From positions 1 through 40,441 of the forward strand of contig JAAYSJ010000005.1 of the NCBI GenBank assembly GCA_012518395.1: 40,441 nucleotides of DNA, read 5' to 3'. Origin of the DNA: Clostridiales bacterium (GTDB taxonomy: Bacteria > Bacillota > Clostridia > Caldicoprobacterales > UBA3941). A model generated the notes under the pieces. That model saw nothing but the letters and a program-made list of their open reading frames with translations. It was not told where the DNA came from and did no database searches. Shown here one piece after another: positions 26,074 to 35,279 of this stretch (position 1 is the stretch's first letter; the number at the start of each line of letters is the position of its first letter). A program made the translations under genes and the position numbers.

Positions 26074-26447
26074 AGATGATTGGTACAGAAGAAATTCTGA
26101 TTTTTCATAAAAAAATTATCAAACAAACTGGGGGTCTATACGGGGTTAGAGACATTGGGCTGATTGAAAGTGCGTTAAATCGGGCCTCTGTCACTTTTGA
26201 TGGTATCGAACTATATAAAAGTATTGAAGACAAGATATCTGTTATAACCTATGGATTGATAAAAAATCATGGGTTTGTTGATGGGAACAAGAGGATTGGT
26301 GTATCAACAATGCTACTGTTATTACGAATAAATGATATTCAAATTCACTATACGCAGAATGAATTAGTACAACTAGGATTAGGTATAGCTGATGGATCAC
26401 TTGATGAAAAAGAAATAAACAAATGGATAAAAAACCATATATTATAA
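26070..26447 (+). CDS. Doc/Fic (death-on-curing) family toxin
   Basis: 'GLYGVRDIGLIESALNRA' and Fic core 'HGFVDGNKRIGVSTMLLLLRIN'. Confidence 0.92.
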   Translation: MKMIGTEEILIFHKKIIKQTGGLYGVRDIGLIESALNRASVTFDGIELYKSIEDKISVITYGLIKNHGFVDGNKRIGVSTMLLLLRINDIQIHYTQNELVQLGLGIADGSLDEKEINKWIKNHIL

Positions 26448-26604
26448 AGGGGCTCCTGATGTAGGCACAGTTTTTTTAGGAATGTTCTGGAATGATAGTA
26501 AAGTGGGATCTACCTTAGGATATATAACGTATTAGTATAATTATGTGCAACAGTAAAATTGCATTGAACAAGGAAAACTAGTGAAAGATTGGGAGGCATA
26601 ATGA

Positions 26605-27003
26605 ATGGAATGGGAAATGGGATTAACTCTTAGTCCAAAGCAAAAAGAATTTAAGTGGAAATATTCTAAATCTGATGGTCTAATAATAACCCGTACCTTT
26701 AAGAGTGGTACTAATAAAACGGAATTTTCCAATGGAGATATAGATAAAATTATAAATTTCATAAAAGGAAAGGGAATAGTGCCTCTTGCTAACAATGTAG
26801 AGAAACTATCAAATGCAACGGAGAAGGAAGGCATCGGTAGCTTTATATATCAAAATATTTCGAGTGATATGGCTAATGCCCAAGCAGCCAGTCAATTAGT
26901 ATCCATACTCTATAATGTAGGAGCACTTGGATATAATGGTGCAGCCCGTGGAATGGAATTTTGGGTATTAGAAGAAAACTGGAAGGAAAAATTAATAAAA
27001 TAG
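26605..27003 (+). CDS. Hypothetical protein (cassette cargo)
   Basis: 132-aa ORF, plausible composition, no family recognised. Confidence 0.55.
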   Translation: MEWEMGLTLSPKQKEFKWKYSKSDGLIITRTFKSGTNKTEFSNGDIDKIINFIKGKGIVPLANNVEKLSNATEKEGIGSFIYQNISSDMANAQAASQLVSILYNVGALGYNGAARGMEFWVLEENWKEKLIK

Positions 27004-27139
27004 CATAGGAGAAGAGCATCAATAAAAATTATATTAGTGTAATTTTACATTATCCAAGAAAGTGAATAAAGCTTTGTATAATCTTTTTTGGATTAGGAAA
27101 TAATGTCGAGGGAATAAATGACTAACTCGTTCTTTTTAT

Positions 27140-27502
27140 AACACGATATAAGAACCAATAACAATGGGAAAGCAGATTGTTGATTAAGGCCTAACACCTG
27201 TCAAAGTCTAAGGTTTTGTATTACCCAATATCATGTCATAATAACATTCGGATAGAATAGCTTCTCTCCGGGGTATAATATTACCATTATATCATGGAGG
27301 ACCTTATAATATGAATAATTCAAATAGAGTATCAAATAGATTGATAAACGAAAAATCCCCGTACTTACTACAGCATGCCTACAACCCCGTAGACTGGTAC
27401 CCCTGGGCAGACGAAGCCTTTGATAAAGCCAAAGCAGAAGACAAGCCAATCTTCCTATCCATCGGTTATAGCACTTGTCACTGGTGCCATGTCATGGAAC
27501 GA
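27140..27502 (+). repeat. 5'-yyaL-like repeat, copy 6: promoter and 5' end of the intact gene
   Basis: Source/current copy; continues into the full 719-aa ORF after CHWCHV ([12 protein letters not shown]...). Confidence 0.92.
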
Positions 27503-29470
27503 GAATCCTTTGAAGATAACGAAGTGGCAGAAATATTGAACAAGTATTTTGTGTCCATAAAGGTAGATCGGGAGGAAAGACCCGATATAGATCACATTTA
27601 CATGACCGTATGTCAGGCCATGACAGGGAGCGGGGGCTGGCCCCTTACCGTTATAATGACCCCTGATCAAAAGCCCTTCTTTGCTGGCACCTATTTTCCT
27701 AAAAAAGGCAGAAGGGGCATGATGGGGCTTATGGGACTACTTGATAGGGTTAGGAAAGGCTGGCAAGATGATAGGCAAACCATGGTGGATTCTGCCGATT
27801 CCATAGTTGAGAGTATGAAACCGCATTTTGCCATGGGGGAAAAGGACGCTGAACTAACAAAAGAAACAATAGATGAGGCTTATAGGATGCTGGAGGCCTC
27901 ATTTGATAGTAACTATGGCGGATTCGGGCATTCACCTAAATTCCCGACCCCCCATAGTCTATCCTTTCTTCTCCGGTATTGGAAAATTGCCGGTGAGAAA
28001 AGGGCCTTAGAAATGGTCGAGAAAACCCTGGAAGGTATGTACAAGGGCGGCATATTTGACCATATAGGATACGGTTTTTCAAGGTATTCAACGGATCAGA
28101 AATGGCTTGTACCCCATTTTGAAAAGATGCTCTATGATAATGCCCTATTGGCCATAGCATATTTAGAAGCATACCAAGTTACGGCGCAAGAAGGATATGC
28201 AGTAATTGCCGAAAAGATATTTACCTATATACTCCGAGATATGACCCATCCTGAAGGGGGGTTCTATTCTGCCGAGGATGCGGATTCTGAGGGCGTAGAA
28301 GGTAAATTCTATGTTTGGACCCCGGAAGAGATAAAGAGTATCCTGGGGGAAGAGGATGGTAAATTCTTTTGCAACTTTTATGGGATTACCCCTAGAGGCA
28401 ATTTTGAAGGGAAGAGCATAGCCAATAGATTACATGACAAGGTTGCATGGAAAATTGGCAAAGACGGGGATACCAATAGCGATGGTAGGCATACAAGCGT
28501 TGATACTACAGATATATCAGCCGGTTCGGCAACCACAAATTTGGATTTCGCCGATGGAAGAATTGCCGAATTAAGAAAAAGAGTCTTCGATCAACGGAAT
28601 GAAAGGATCCACCCCCATAAAGACGATAAGGTATTGACCGCCTGGAATGGACTGATGATAGCTGCTCTTTCTATAGGTGCCAGAGTATTGGAAAAGCAGG
28701 ATTATCTTGATGCAGCGAAGAAGGCCTTGGATTTTATATTTTCCCATTTGGTTAATGAGGATGGCAGGCTACTAGCCAGATACAGGGATGGAGAAGCGGC
28801 TCATCTTGCCTACCTGGATGATTATGCCTTTTTAACATGGGCTCTGCTTGAAATGTATCATACTACCTTTGAATCCGGATATCTTAGTAAAGCTCTCAAA
28901 CTGAATGAAGAGATGTTGACTTTATTCGATGACGAAGAAAACGGTGGAATGTTTCTGTACGCCAAGGACGGTGAAGAGCTTATAGCTCGGCCTAAGGAAG
29001 TGCATGATGGGGCATTGCCCTCAGGCAATTCGGTAGCAGCCCTTAATATGCTCAGGCTGGCACGACTGACGGGGGACAGTGGGCTTGAAGAAAAGGCATA
29101 CAGCCACCTTAACGCCTTTGCAGGGGAAGTACAAACCAATCCGGCAGCCTATACCCATTTTCTTATGGCAGCAGTTTTCGGTCTATATCCTACAGGCGAA
29201 ATAGTATTGGCAGGTGACAGCAAGGATACCGGAATCCAAAGGATGATAAGCCTTGTCCATAAATCCTTTCTCCCTCAGATTACAGTCCTTCTAAACGATA
29301 CAGATTTACCGGAAGAACCTGCAGAAGATCAACCGCCCATTAGGGATTTAGCACCCTACGTTATGGGACAACAGGCTGTAGGTGGCAAACCCACCGCCTA
29401 TCTATGCGAGAACTATGCCTGTAAGGCACCTATAACTGACTTTGAAGAGTTTAGAAAAGCACTGAATTGA
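27311..29470 (+). CDS. yyaL: DUF255 thioredoxin-domain-containing protein (YyaL/SPATA20-like), full length
   Basis: [25 protein letters not shown]...[41 protein letters not shown]..., C-terminal 6-hairpin-glycosidase-like region. Confidence 0.95.
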   Translation: MNNSNRVSNRLINEKSPYLLQHAYNPVDWYPWADEAFDKAKAEDKPIFLSIGYSTCHWCHVMERESFEDNEVAEILNKYFVSIKVDREERPDIDHIYMTVCQAMTGSGGWPLTVIMTPDQKPFFAGTYFPKKGRRGMMGLMGLLDRVRKGWQDDRQTMVDSADSIVESMKPHFAMGEKDAELTKETIDEAYRMLEASFDSNYGGFGHSPKFPTPHSLSFLLRYWKIAGEKRALEMVEKTLEGMYKGGIFDHIGYGFSRYSTDQKWLVPHFEKMLYDNALLAIAYLEAYQVTAQEGYAVIAEKIFTYILRDMTHPEGGFYSAEDADSEGVEGKFYVWTPEEIKSILGEEDGKFFCNFYGITPRGNFEGKSIANRLHDKVAWKIGKDGDTNSDGRHTSVDTTDISAGSATTNLDFADGRIAELRKRVFDQRNERIHPHKDDKVLTAWNGLMIAALSIGARVLEKQDYLDAAKKALDFIFSHLVNEDGRLLARYRDGEAAHLAYLDDYAFLTWALLEMYHTTFESGYLSKALKLNEEMLTLFDDEENGGMFLYAKDGEELIARPKEVHDGALPSGNSVAALNMLRLARLTGDSGLEEKAYSHLNAFAGEVQTNPAAYTHFLMAAVFGLYPTGEIVLAGDSKDTGIQRMISLVHKSFLPQITVLLNDTDLPEEPAEDQPPIRDLAPYVMGQQAVGGKPTAYLCENYACKAPITDFEEFRKALN

Positions 29471-29827
29471 CAGTCAAACAAAGGATATCTGTAGTGGGCA
29501 AAATCAGGTAATTGGTGATTTTCAGATGACATTTTCACTTAAATGTCTTATAATATGATTATTGTATATGTTATATTGATGGTTATCACTTACAGGGCAA
29601 ATTGAACTAAATCCCATCCGATATTTATTATCATTTTTAGTCCTGCCGATATTTGATATGGGGTAAGAAATTCAGTTATATGTTCTTTGGGGTGAAACCA
29701 TGTTGATAGTATAGATATGTAATATAAGAATTAAGAAAATGTTTTGTGCTATACCAACAAGATACAAAATAATGGTTATGATATTGACAATAAAACTATT
29801 TCAATGATGGTTTCATAGTCATTATAT

Positions 29828-29932
29828 ATATGTTTTGCATTAAATAACGATTACGCTGTTCCTATGGAAATGGAATTTTTGCCTGCTGCATAATTGTCAT
29901 TTTATACTCGGATTGTATAATGCAAAACATAT
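29828..29932. repeat. 15-bp inverted repeat pair (ATATGTTTTGCATTA / TAATGCAAAACATAT) about 105 bp end to end
   Basis: Perfect inverted repeat at 29828-29842 and 29918-29932 in the intergenic region upstream of the ABC transporter. Confidence 0.75.
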
Positions 29933-29974
29933 TTTTTGATTCATATATAGCGTGAAACATATAGAAGGGGGAAA

Positions 29975-31750
29975 GTGTGTTTGGCTAAGGACAAAAAGGT
30001 GCTTAAGCGTTTTGTATCCTATTATAAGCCTCATAGGAGGCTTTTTATTATAGACATAATTTGCGCCTTTACTATTTCAGTTATCGATTTGTTTTTTCCT
30101 GCCCTGACAAGGCAAGTCTTGCAGACCGTTATACCTAACGGTCAAATCAATATATTTTGGATATTTATAGGGACAATGGCTCTTATGTATATTGTGAGGA
30201 CCTTTCTGCAATATGTTGTTAATTACTGGGGACATATCCTGGGGGTAAGAATCGAATACGATATGAGAAAGGATCTATTCTCCCATCTGCAGACACTGTC
30301 TTTCAGGTTCTTTGACAGAAACAGAACAGGCCACCTTATGTCCAGAATGGTAAACGATCTGGCCGAGATTGCTGAGCTTGCACATCATGGGCCGGAGGAT
30401 CTGTTCTTGTCACTTGTGATGCTCATAGGATCTTTTTTTATGCTGGTAAGAATCGAATGGAGATTGACCCTTATGGTTTACGCCTTCGTTCCCTTTATGG
30501 TATGGTACGGTATAAACAGGCGTAAGAAAATGAACAAAGCCTTTAAGGATATGCGGGTAAAATTAGCAGATGTAAATGCCCAGTTGGAAAGCAGCATTTC
30601 AGGGGTCAGGGTATCAAAATCCTTTACCAATGAAAGGCATGAAAAGGATAAATTCGAAAGGGGAAACCTTAAGTTCCGTGGATCCAAGTACTGGGCCTAC
30701 AAATTTATGGCTTTTTTCCATACGGGAATAGAGTTGATGGCAGCCCTTCTCAATATAACGGTAGTAGCGGCCGGCGGGTATATGATTTTTAAAGGGACTA
30801 TTGATATAGCTGATTTGCTAGCTTTTATAATGTATATTGGCCTATTTATGCAGCCCATCCGACAATTATCAAATTTTGTGCAACAGTTCGAGTCGGGGAT
30901 GACCGGTATTGAAAGGTTTGTCGAGATAATGGACGAGAAATCCGAGATAAGCGACTCTCCCGGTGCCAAGGAATTAGTCGGTGTCAGGGGAGATATTAAA
31001 TTCCATAATGTAAGCTTTTCTTATGATGAAAATGAGCGTGTTCTGGAAAATATCAATTTAAGGATAGATGCAGGCAGGACTGTAGCCCTGGTGGGTCCTT
31101 CAGGTGGGGGCAAGACTACCATGTGCCACCTCATCCCTCGTTTTTATGAGGTCAATGAAGGCTATATATCCATTGATGATAATGATATAAAGGACTACAC
31201 CATAAAATCCCTTAGGAAGAACATCGGTATAGTCCAGCAGGACGTCTTTTTGTTTGCCGGAACTATAGGGGAGAATATCCTTTATGGTAATATAGATGCC
31301 ACTCAAGAAGAGGTTATACAGGCTGCTAAGAATGCTAATATTCACGATTTTATCATAGGCTTGCCAGACGGTTATGATACCGACGTAGGTGAAAGAGGCG
31401 TAAGGTTATCCGGTGGACAGAAACAAAGAATATCCATCGCCAGGGTATTTTTAAAAAACCCGCCCATCCTCATATTGGATGAGGCTACCTCTGCCCTTGA
31501 CAACGAAACGGAAATAAAGATACAGAAGGCCTTGGAGAACCTATCCAAAGGCAGGACCACCTTGGTCATCGCTCATAGGTTATCCACTATAAAGAATGCT
31601 GACTGGATATTGGTATTGACAGAAGATGGCATTAAAGAGCAAGGCAGCCATGAGGCTTTGCTGGCTGAGGGCGGCATTTACTCCAATCTTTACAGTGCCC
31701 AATTTAAAGGGATAGATCTTGAAGATATGTTAAAACCCGAGGCAGGTTAA
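29975..31750 (+). CDS. ABC transporter ATP-binding/permease (MsbA/MdlB-like exporter)
   Basis: Walker A 'GPSGGGKTT', signature 'LSGGQKQRISIARVFLKNPPILILDEATSALD'; N-terminal TM domain. Confidence 0.96.
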   Translation: MCLAKDKKVLKRFVSYYKPHRRLFIIDIICAFTISVIDLFFPALTRQVLQTVIPNGQINIFWIFIGTMALMYIVRTFLQYVVNYWGHILGVRIEYDMRKDLFSHLQTLSFRFFDRNRTGHLMSRMVNDLAEIAELAHHGPEDLFLSLVMLIGSFFMLVRIEWRLTLMVYAFVPFMVWYGINRRKKMNKAFKDMRVKLADVNAQLESSISGVRVSKSFTNERHEKDKFERGNLKFRGSKYWAYKFMAFFHTGIELMAALLNITVVAAGGYMIFKGTIDIADLLAFIMYIGLFMQPIRQLSNFVQQFESGMTGIERFVEIMDEKSEISDSPGAKELVGVRGDIKFHNVSFSYDENERVLENINLRIDAGRTVALVGPSGGGKTTMCHLIPRFYEVNEGYISIDDNDIKDYTIKSLRKNIGIVQQDVFLFAGTIGENILYGNIDATQEEVIQAAKNANIHDFIIGLPDGYDTDVGERGVRLSGGQKQRISIARVFLKNPPILILDEATSALDNETEIKIQKALENLSKGRTTLVIAHRLSTIKNADWILVLTEDGIKEQGSHEALLAEGGIYSNLYSAQFKGIDLEDMLKPEAG

Positions 31751-31840
31751 TATATGGATGCATTTACTGAAATAGCAGGGTTTAGTCCCTGCTATAAAAC
31801 ATAATTATTGCGAGATAATCATAGGTAAGGGGTACAAATT

Positions 31841-33292
31841 ATGGATCAATTCGCGCGAAAGCATAAAAATATTTTGGGTATAATAATTTTTATAATCCTC
31901 ACAGTCATATTATTTGGGTGTGGTGCAACTCCTTCCAGTACGACTCCCATAGTTGAGGGGGTTCCCGATACATCAAAGTATGTAAAGCTTGCCATGGTTC
32001 TGGCTGCTCCGGCATCGGAAGATACAATAATGGGCTATAGTGATACTGTAAAGGAACTGAATTTAAGCTTAAGGGAGAAGATAAACGCTAATGTGGAGAT
32101 AACTTTTATGCCCGTGGGCGAATCCGATACAGAATACCTCTTGGCCTTTGATTCAAAGGATTCCCCAGATATTATTTATGGGAGCGCAGGGGGACACCCG
32201 GGATATTTCAGCCTGATTAAGCAAGACATTCTTATGCCCCTTGATGAGCTGCTGCCTGTTTATGCTAAAGGGATATGGGAGGGGATCGACCCCGATCGTT
32301 GGGAAGATGTAAAATATCAGGGTAAAATATACGGTATCCCCTTTGGTAGTGAAGAATATTGGGGTAACGGGTTTTTCTATCGAGAAGACTTACTTATGAA
32401 ATATGAGATGGAGCCCATTAAATCCATAGAAAATCTGGAGACTTTTATGGATATTTTATTGGAAGAAGAGCAGGATATCACCCCGATAGCTATGAATGAG
32501 GACGAGGCCGTAGGGCTCTATAATATGCTTGTTGGTCTCCATGAAAACTGGATTCCTGCCCCCGGCCTGCCATTAGATGGCTTATACTTGGTGGCAGAAT
32601 CACAGGATGATATTAAGAATATAATTCACCCCGCCTTTAGCAATGAATTTTTACAATTCGCCGAGAAGACAAAGGAGTGGGCAAATAAAGGTTATTGGGC
32701 TGAGGACGTCTTATTAGCAGGGGATGAGGTAGTGGATGGCCTAGAAACAGGGAAAACGGTCTTGGCGTTTGGCAACCCTGATCGATATGCGGATTATATT
32801 AATGGGATTGAAAGCCCCGGGAACGGGGTAAAAAAGGATTTAAAATATTTTTGTTTTGAGAATGAAACCAAAAAAGTCATTAAGAGTAGCGCAGCCCAAA
32901 ATGTTTTTAGTATTAACAGTGAATCCGAAAATGCAGAAAGGGCATTGATGGCCTTAGATTATATATTAAGAGACAAAAGATTTGAAGAGATAATGGGGTA
33001 TGGGTTCAACGGTTCCGTTAATCCTTCAACCGATGGCGATGATTTAGAGGATTTGATCGGAGAGTATACCAAAGATGCAATAACGGATCCTTTCGCAAAG
33101 TTTGAGCTTGATCTTTCTTCAGTGAAAAAGGAGATTGAGGATACCAATAGGGTAAACAGCCAATACGGTATACCTATCCTCTTGGGGCAGGTAGAAGATC
33201 CTCAGGATGCGGTTAGAAGATATAGGAGGGAATTGGGGGATGCCGGCATACAAAAAATTATTGAGACATTGGGGGAACAGCTGAGACCATAG
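31841..33292 (+). CDS. Extracellular solute-binding lipoprotein
   Basis: Lipobox 'ILFGCGA'; periplasmic-binding pattern 'SPDIIYGSAGGHPGYFSLIKQDILMPLDELLP'. Confidence 0.85.
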   Translation: MDQFARKHKNILGIIIFIILTVILFGCGATPSSTTPIVEGVPDTSKYVKLAMVLAAPASEDTIMGYSDTVKELNLSLREKINANVEITFMPVGESDTEYLLAFDSKDSPDIIYGSAGGHPGYFSLIKQDILMPLDELLPVYAKGIWEGIDPDRWEDVKYQGKIYGIPFGSEEYWGNGFFYREDLLMKYEMEPIKSIENLETFMDILLEEEQDITPIAMNEDEAVGLYNMLVGLHENWIPAPGLPLDGLYLVAESQDDIKNIIHPAFSNEFLQFAEKTKEWANKGYWAEDVLLAGDEVVDGLETGKTVLAFGNPDRYADYINGIESPGNGVKKDLKYFCFENETKKVIKSSAAQNVFSINSESENAERALMALDYILRDKRFEEIMGYGFNGSVNPSTDGDDLEDLIGEYTKDAITDPFAKFELDLSSVKKEIEDTNRVNSQYGIPILLGQVEDPQDAVRRYRRELGDAGIQKIIETLGEQLRP

Positions 33293-33303
33293 GATATTTT
33301 CTA

Positions 33304-33333
33304 TTGACAGATAGTGTCGACAGGGTCTATGAT
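33304..33333 (+). promoter_or_regulatory. Sigma-A-type promoter upstream of the riboswitch
   Basis: TTGACA - 18 nt - TATGAT. Confidence 0.65.
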
Positions 33334-33351
33334 GGTTATATAGAATTTTGG

Positions 33352-33452
33352 ATAAAGGGGAGTAACTCGTCGCTTTTTTGCGATTATCCCGGCCGTCAAT
33401 ACGGTGGCACAGTCACCCGGTCGTGATTCAAATATTTATTTGGGAGTGAGAC
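33352..33452 (+). ncRNA. yybP-ykoY (Mn2+) riboswitch
   Basis: ATAAAGGGGAGTAAC ... GGCCGTCAATACGGTGGC ... GTCACCCGGTC ... GTGAGACTTTT, the conserved blocks and order of the yybP-ykoY motif, followed directly by a terminator. Confidence 0.85.
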
Positions 33453-33488
33453 TTTTGTCTGGCTTTTTTGCCGGACAAAAGTCTTTTT
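33450..33488 (+). terminator. Riboswitch expression-platform terminator
   Basis: GACTTTTGTCTGGC-tttttt-GCCGGACAAAAGTC followed by TTTTT; its 5' arm overlaps the riboswitch 3' P1 strand. Confidence 0.88.
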
Positions 33489-33515
33489 ATATTATGTTTG
33501 TGATGGGGGAAAAAC

Positions 33516-34622
33516 GTGGATAAATTATTAGAGGGATTGGTCAATATGACCTGGCAGCAAGGGACAATGATTTTAATCGGCCTGGCTCTTATCTATCTGG
33601 CAATAAAAAAAGAGTATGAGCCGATGCTTCTTTTACCGATTGGCTTTGGGGCTATACTCACCAACATACCCATGTCTTCAGCGGTAGGGGAGGGTGGCTT
33701 TCTGACAATTCTCTATGGGGCAGGTATCAGTACCGAGCTTTTCCCCATACTGATATTCATTGCCATAGGTGCGATGATAGATTTCAGTCCCCTTTTAAAG
33801 CAACCGGTGATGATATTCTTCGGGGCGGCCGCTCAACTTGGGATTTTTGCAGCAATGCTTCTAGCGGCATCTACCGGTGTATTCAGCTTAAAAGAGGCGG
33901 CTTCGATCGGGATAATTGGTGCCGCCGACGGGCCCACCTCCATCTATGTAGCCAATCTCTTTGCTCCTGACTTATTGGGTCCTATATCGGTAGCGGCTTA
34001 TTCTTATATGGCTTTGGTACCTTTAATACAGCCCCCTGTTATACGGGCGCTTACGACCTCAAAAGAACGCAAAATTCGTATGGATGCGGATTTTGATGTG
34101 AAAGTCTCAAAGAAGGTGCTGATACTTTTCCCTATAATTGTGACCTTGGTGGCTGGGGTTATTGCCCCTGTTAGTGTAGGCCTTATAGGATCATTGATGT
34201 TTGGAAATCTGGTAAGGGAATCTGGTGTACTGGAGAGGCTTTCAAAATCAGCCCAAAATGAACTGGCCAATTTGGTGACATTGCTGTTGGGGATAACCAT
34301 CGGTTCTACTATGGTGGCCGAGAAATTCCTGGCTCCTGCCACCCTATTAATCATTTTTATTGGGTTTTTAGCCTTTGTCCTTGATACGGCGGGAGGAGTC
34401 CTCTTTGCAAAGTTCATCAACCTCTTCCTAAAGAAAAAGGTCAACCCCATGATAGGGGCGGCGGGCATATCCGCCTTTCCCATGTCGGCAAGGGTGGTGC
34501 AGAAGATGGCTCTCAAAGAGGATCCCGGCAATTTTATCTTGATGCAGGCTATTGGAGCCAATGTATCCGGGCAGATTGGATCTGTTATTGCCGGCGGGAT
34601 ATTATTGGCGTTGATAGGCTAG
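33516..34622 (+). CDS. Sodium ion-translocating decarboxylase beta subunit family (OadB/GcdB-like) membrane protein
   Basis: 'EAASIGIIGAADGPTSIYVANLFAPDLLGPISVAAYSYMALVPLIQPPVIRALTT' and 'GAAGISAFPMSARVVQKM': OadB family pattern. Confidence 0.93.
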   Translation: MDKLLEGLVNMTWQQGTMILIGLALIYLAIKKEYEPMLLLPIGFGAILTNIPMSSAVGEGGFLTILYGAGISTELFPILIFIAIGAMIDFSPLLKQPVMIFFGAAAQLGIFAAMLLAASTGVFSLKEAASIGIIGAADGPTSIYVANLFAPDLLGPISVAAYSYMALVPLIQPPVIRALTTSKERKIRMDADFDVKVSKKVLILFPIIVTLVAGVIAPVSVGLIGSLMFGNLVRESGVLERLSKSAQNELANLVTLLLGITIGSTMVAEKFLAPATLLIIFIGFLAFVLDTAGGVLFAKFINLFLKKKVNPMIGAAGISAFPMSARVVQKMALKEDPGNFILMQAIGANVSGQIGSVIAGGILLALIG

Positions 34623-34695
34623 AAGATCATTATGACTGGTTTAATAGGAAGAGCTAGCAAGTTCGAAGGTCGTGCTGGCGGATTAGGGGGATATA

Positions 34696-34818
34696 ATGAA
34701 TCAGGTTGTTGTAGAATCTATTAAAATATTGGGTATGGGTATGGGGACGGTTTTCGTGGTATTAGCTTTGTTTTATGCCATAGTAAAGGGGCTTAATAGG
34801 CTATTCCCTTCAAATTAG
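34696..34818 (+). CDS. Short (40 aa) OadG-like single-TM protein (below ORF-track cutoff)
   Basis: MNQVVVESIKILGMGMGTVFVVLALFYAIVKGLNRLFPSN*, typical OadG gamma-subunit N-terminus; RBS 'taggggg'. Confidence 0.7.
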   Translation: MNQVVVESIKILGMGMGTVFVVLALFYAIVKGLNRLFPSN

Positions 34819-34827
34819 GGATTGGGC

Positions 34828-34857
34828 GTAGGGAACGACCCCTGTGTCGTTCCCTAC
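34828..34857. repeat. Solo inner palindrome of the MITE/REP-like element
   Basis: GTAGGGAACGAC-ccctgt-GTCGTTCCCTAC, same core as 21994-22023. Confidence 0.85.
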
Positions 34858-34967
34858 AATATTTAGATAATAATTTGATCTGATATAAATTCTATTATCA
34901 TGGGGGCACAGCATAATCGTTATTTAATACAAAACATATAGGTAAAGGAGCATAAACGATAAAGGCT

Positions 34968-35180
34968 ATGAAAAAAATTAAAATATTTAGCAATATCACA
35001 TTTTTCGCCACTATAGGACTGTCTGCTTATCTCATAATAAACTTTTTTATTACCCGTAGAGGCCTACCCCCGGGGGTTTGTCCCATTGACAACAATAGGC
35101 CGCTTTTGTATGTAACTATTGGGCTGGCTATCATATCATTTGTCCTCTCTATCTTAGAGAGCAGATTAAAGAAGGACTGA
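34968..35180 (+). CDS. Small two-TM membrane protein
   Basis: 70 aa, two hydrophobic segments. Confidence 0.55.
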   Translation: MKKIKIFSNITFFATIGLSAYLIINFFITRRGLPPGVCPIDNNRPLLYVTIGLAIISFVLSILESRLKKD

Positions 35181-35279
35181 TTAGTAGCCGACTCAGCCTA
35201 ACAATCAATTCTTTTTTTCACCCTACAGAATATACATGATAGTGTTATCCATTATCCTTAATCTGTTAGGGGCGATTAT

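Noticed and set aside
2215-27502. Assembly artefact explaining the repeated 5'-yyaL copies
   Set aside because: Copies differ from each other by many substitutions and have different cargo, so simple mis-assembly is unlikely, although the nearly identical copies 3 and 4 should be verified with long reads.
2215-27502. Transposon, prophage or integron as explanation of the array
   Set aside because: No transposase, integrase/recombinase or phage structural gene was recognised in the window; any enzyme would have to act in trans, or integration would be by homologous recombination.
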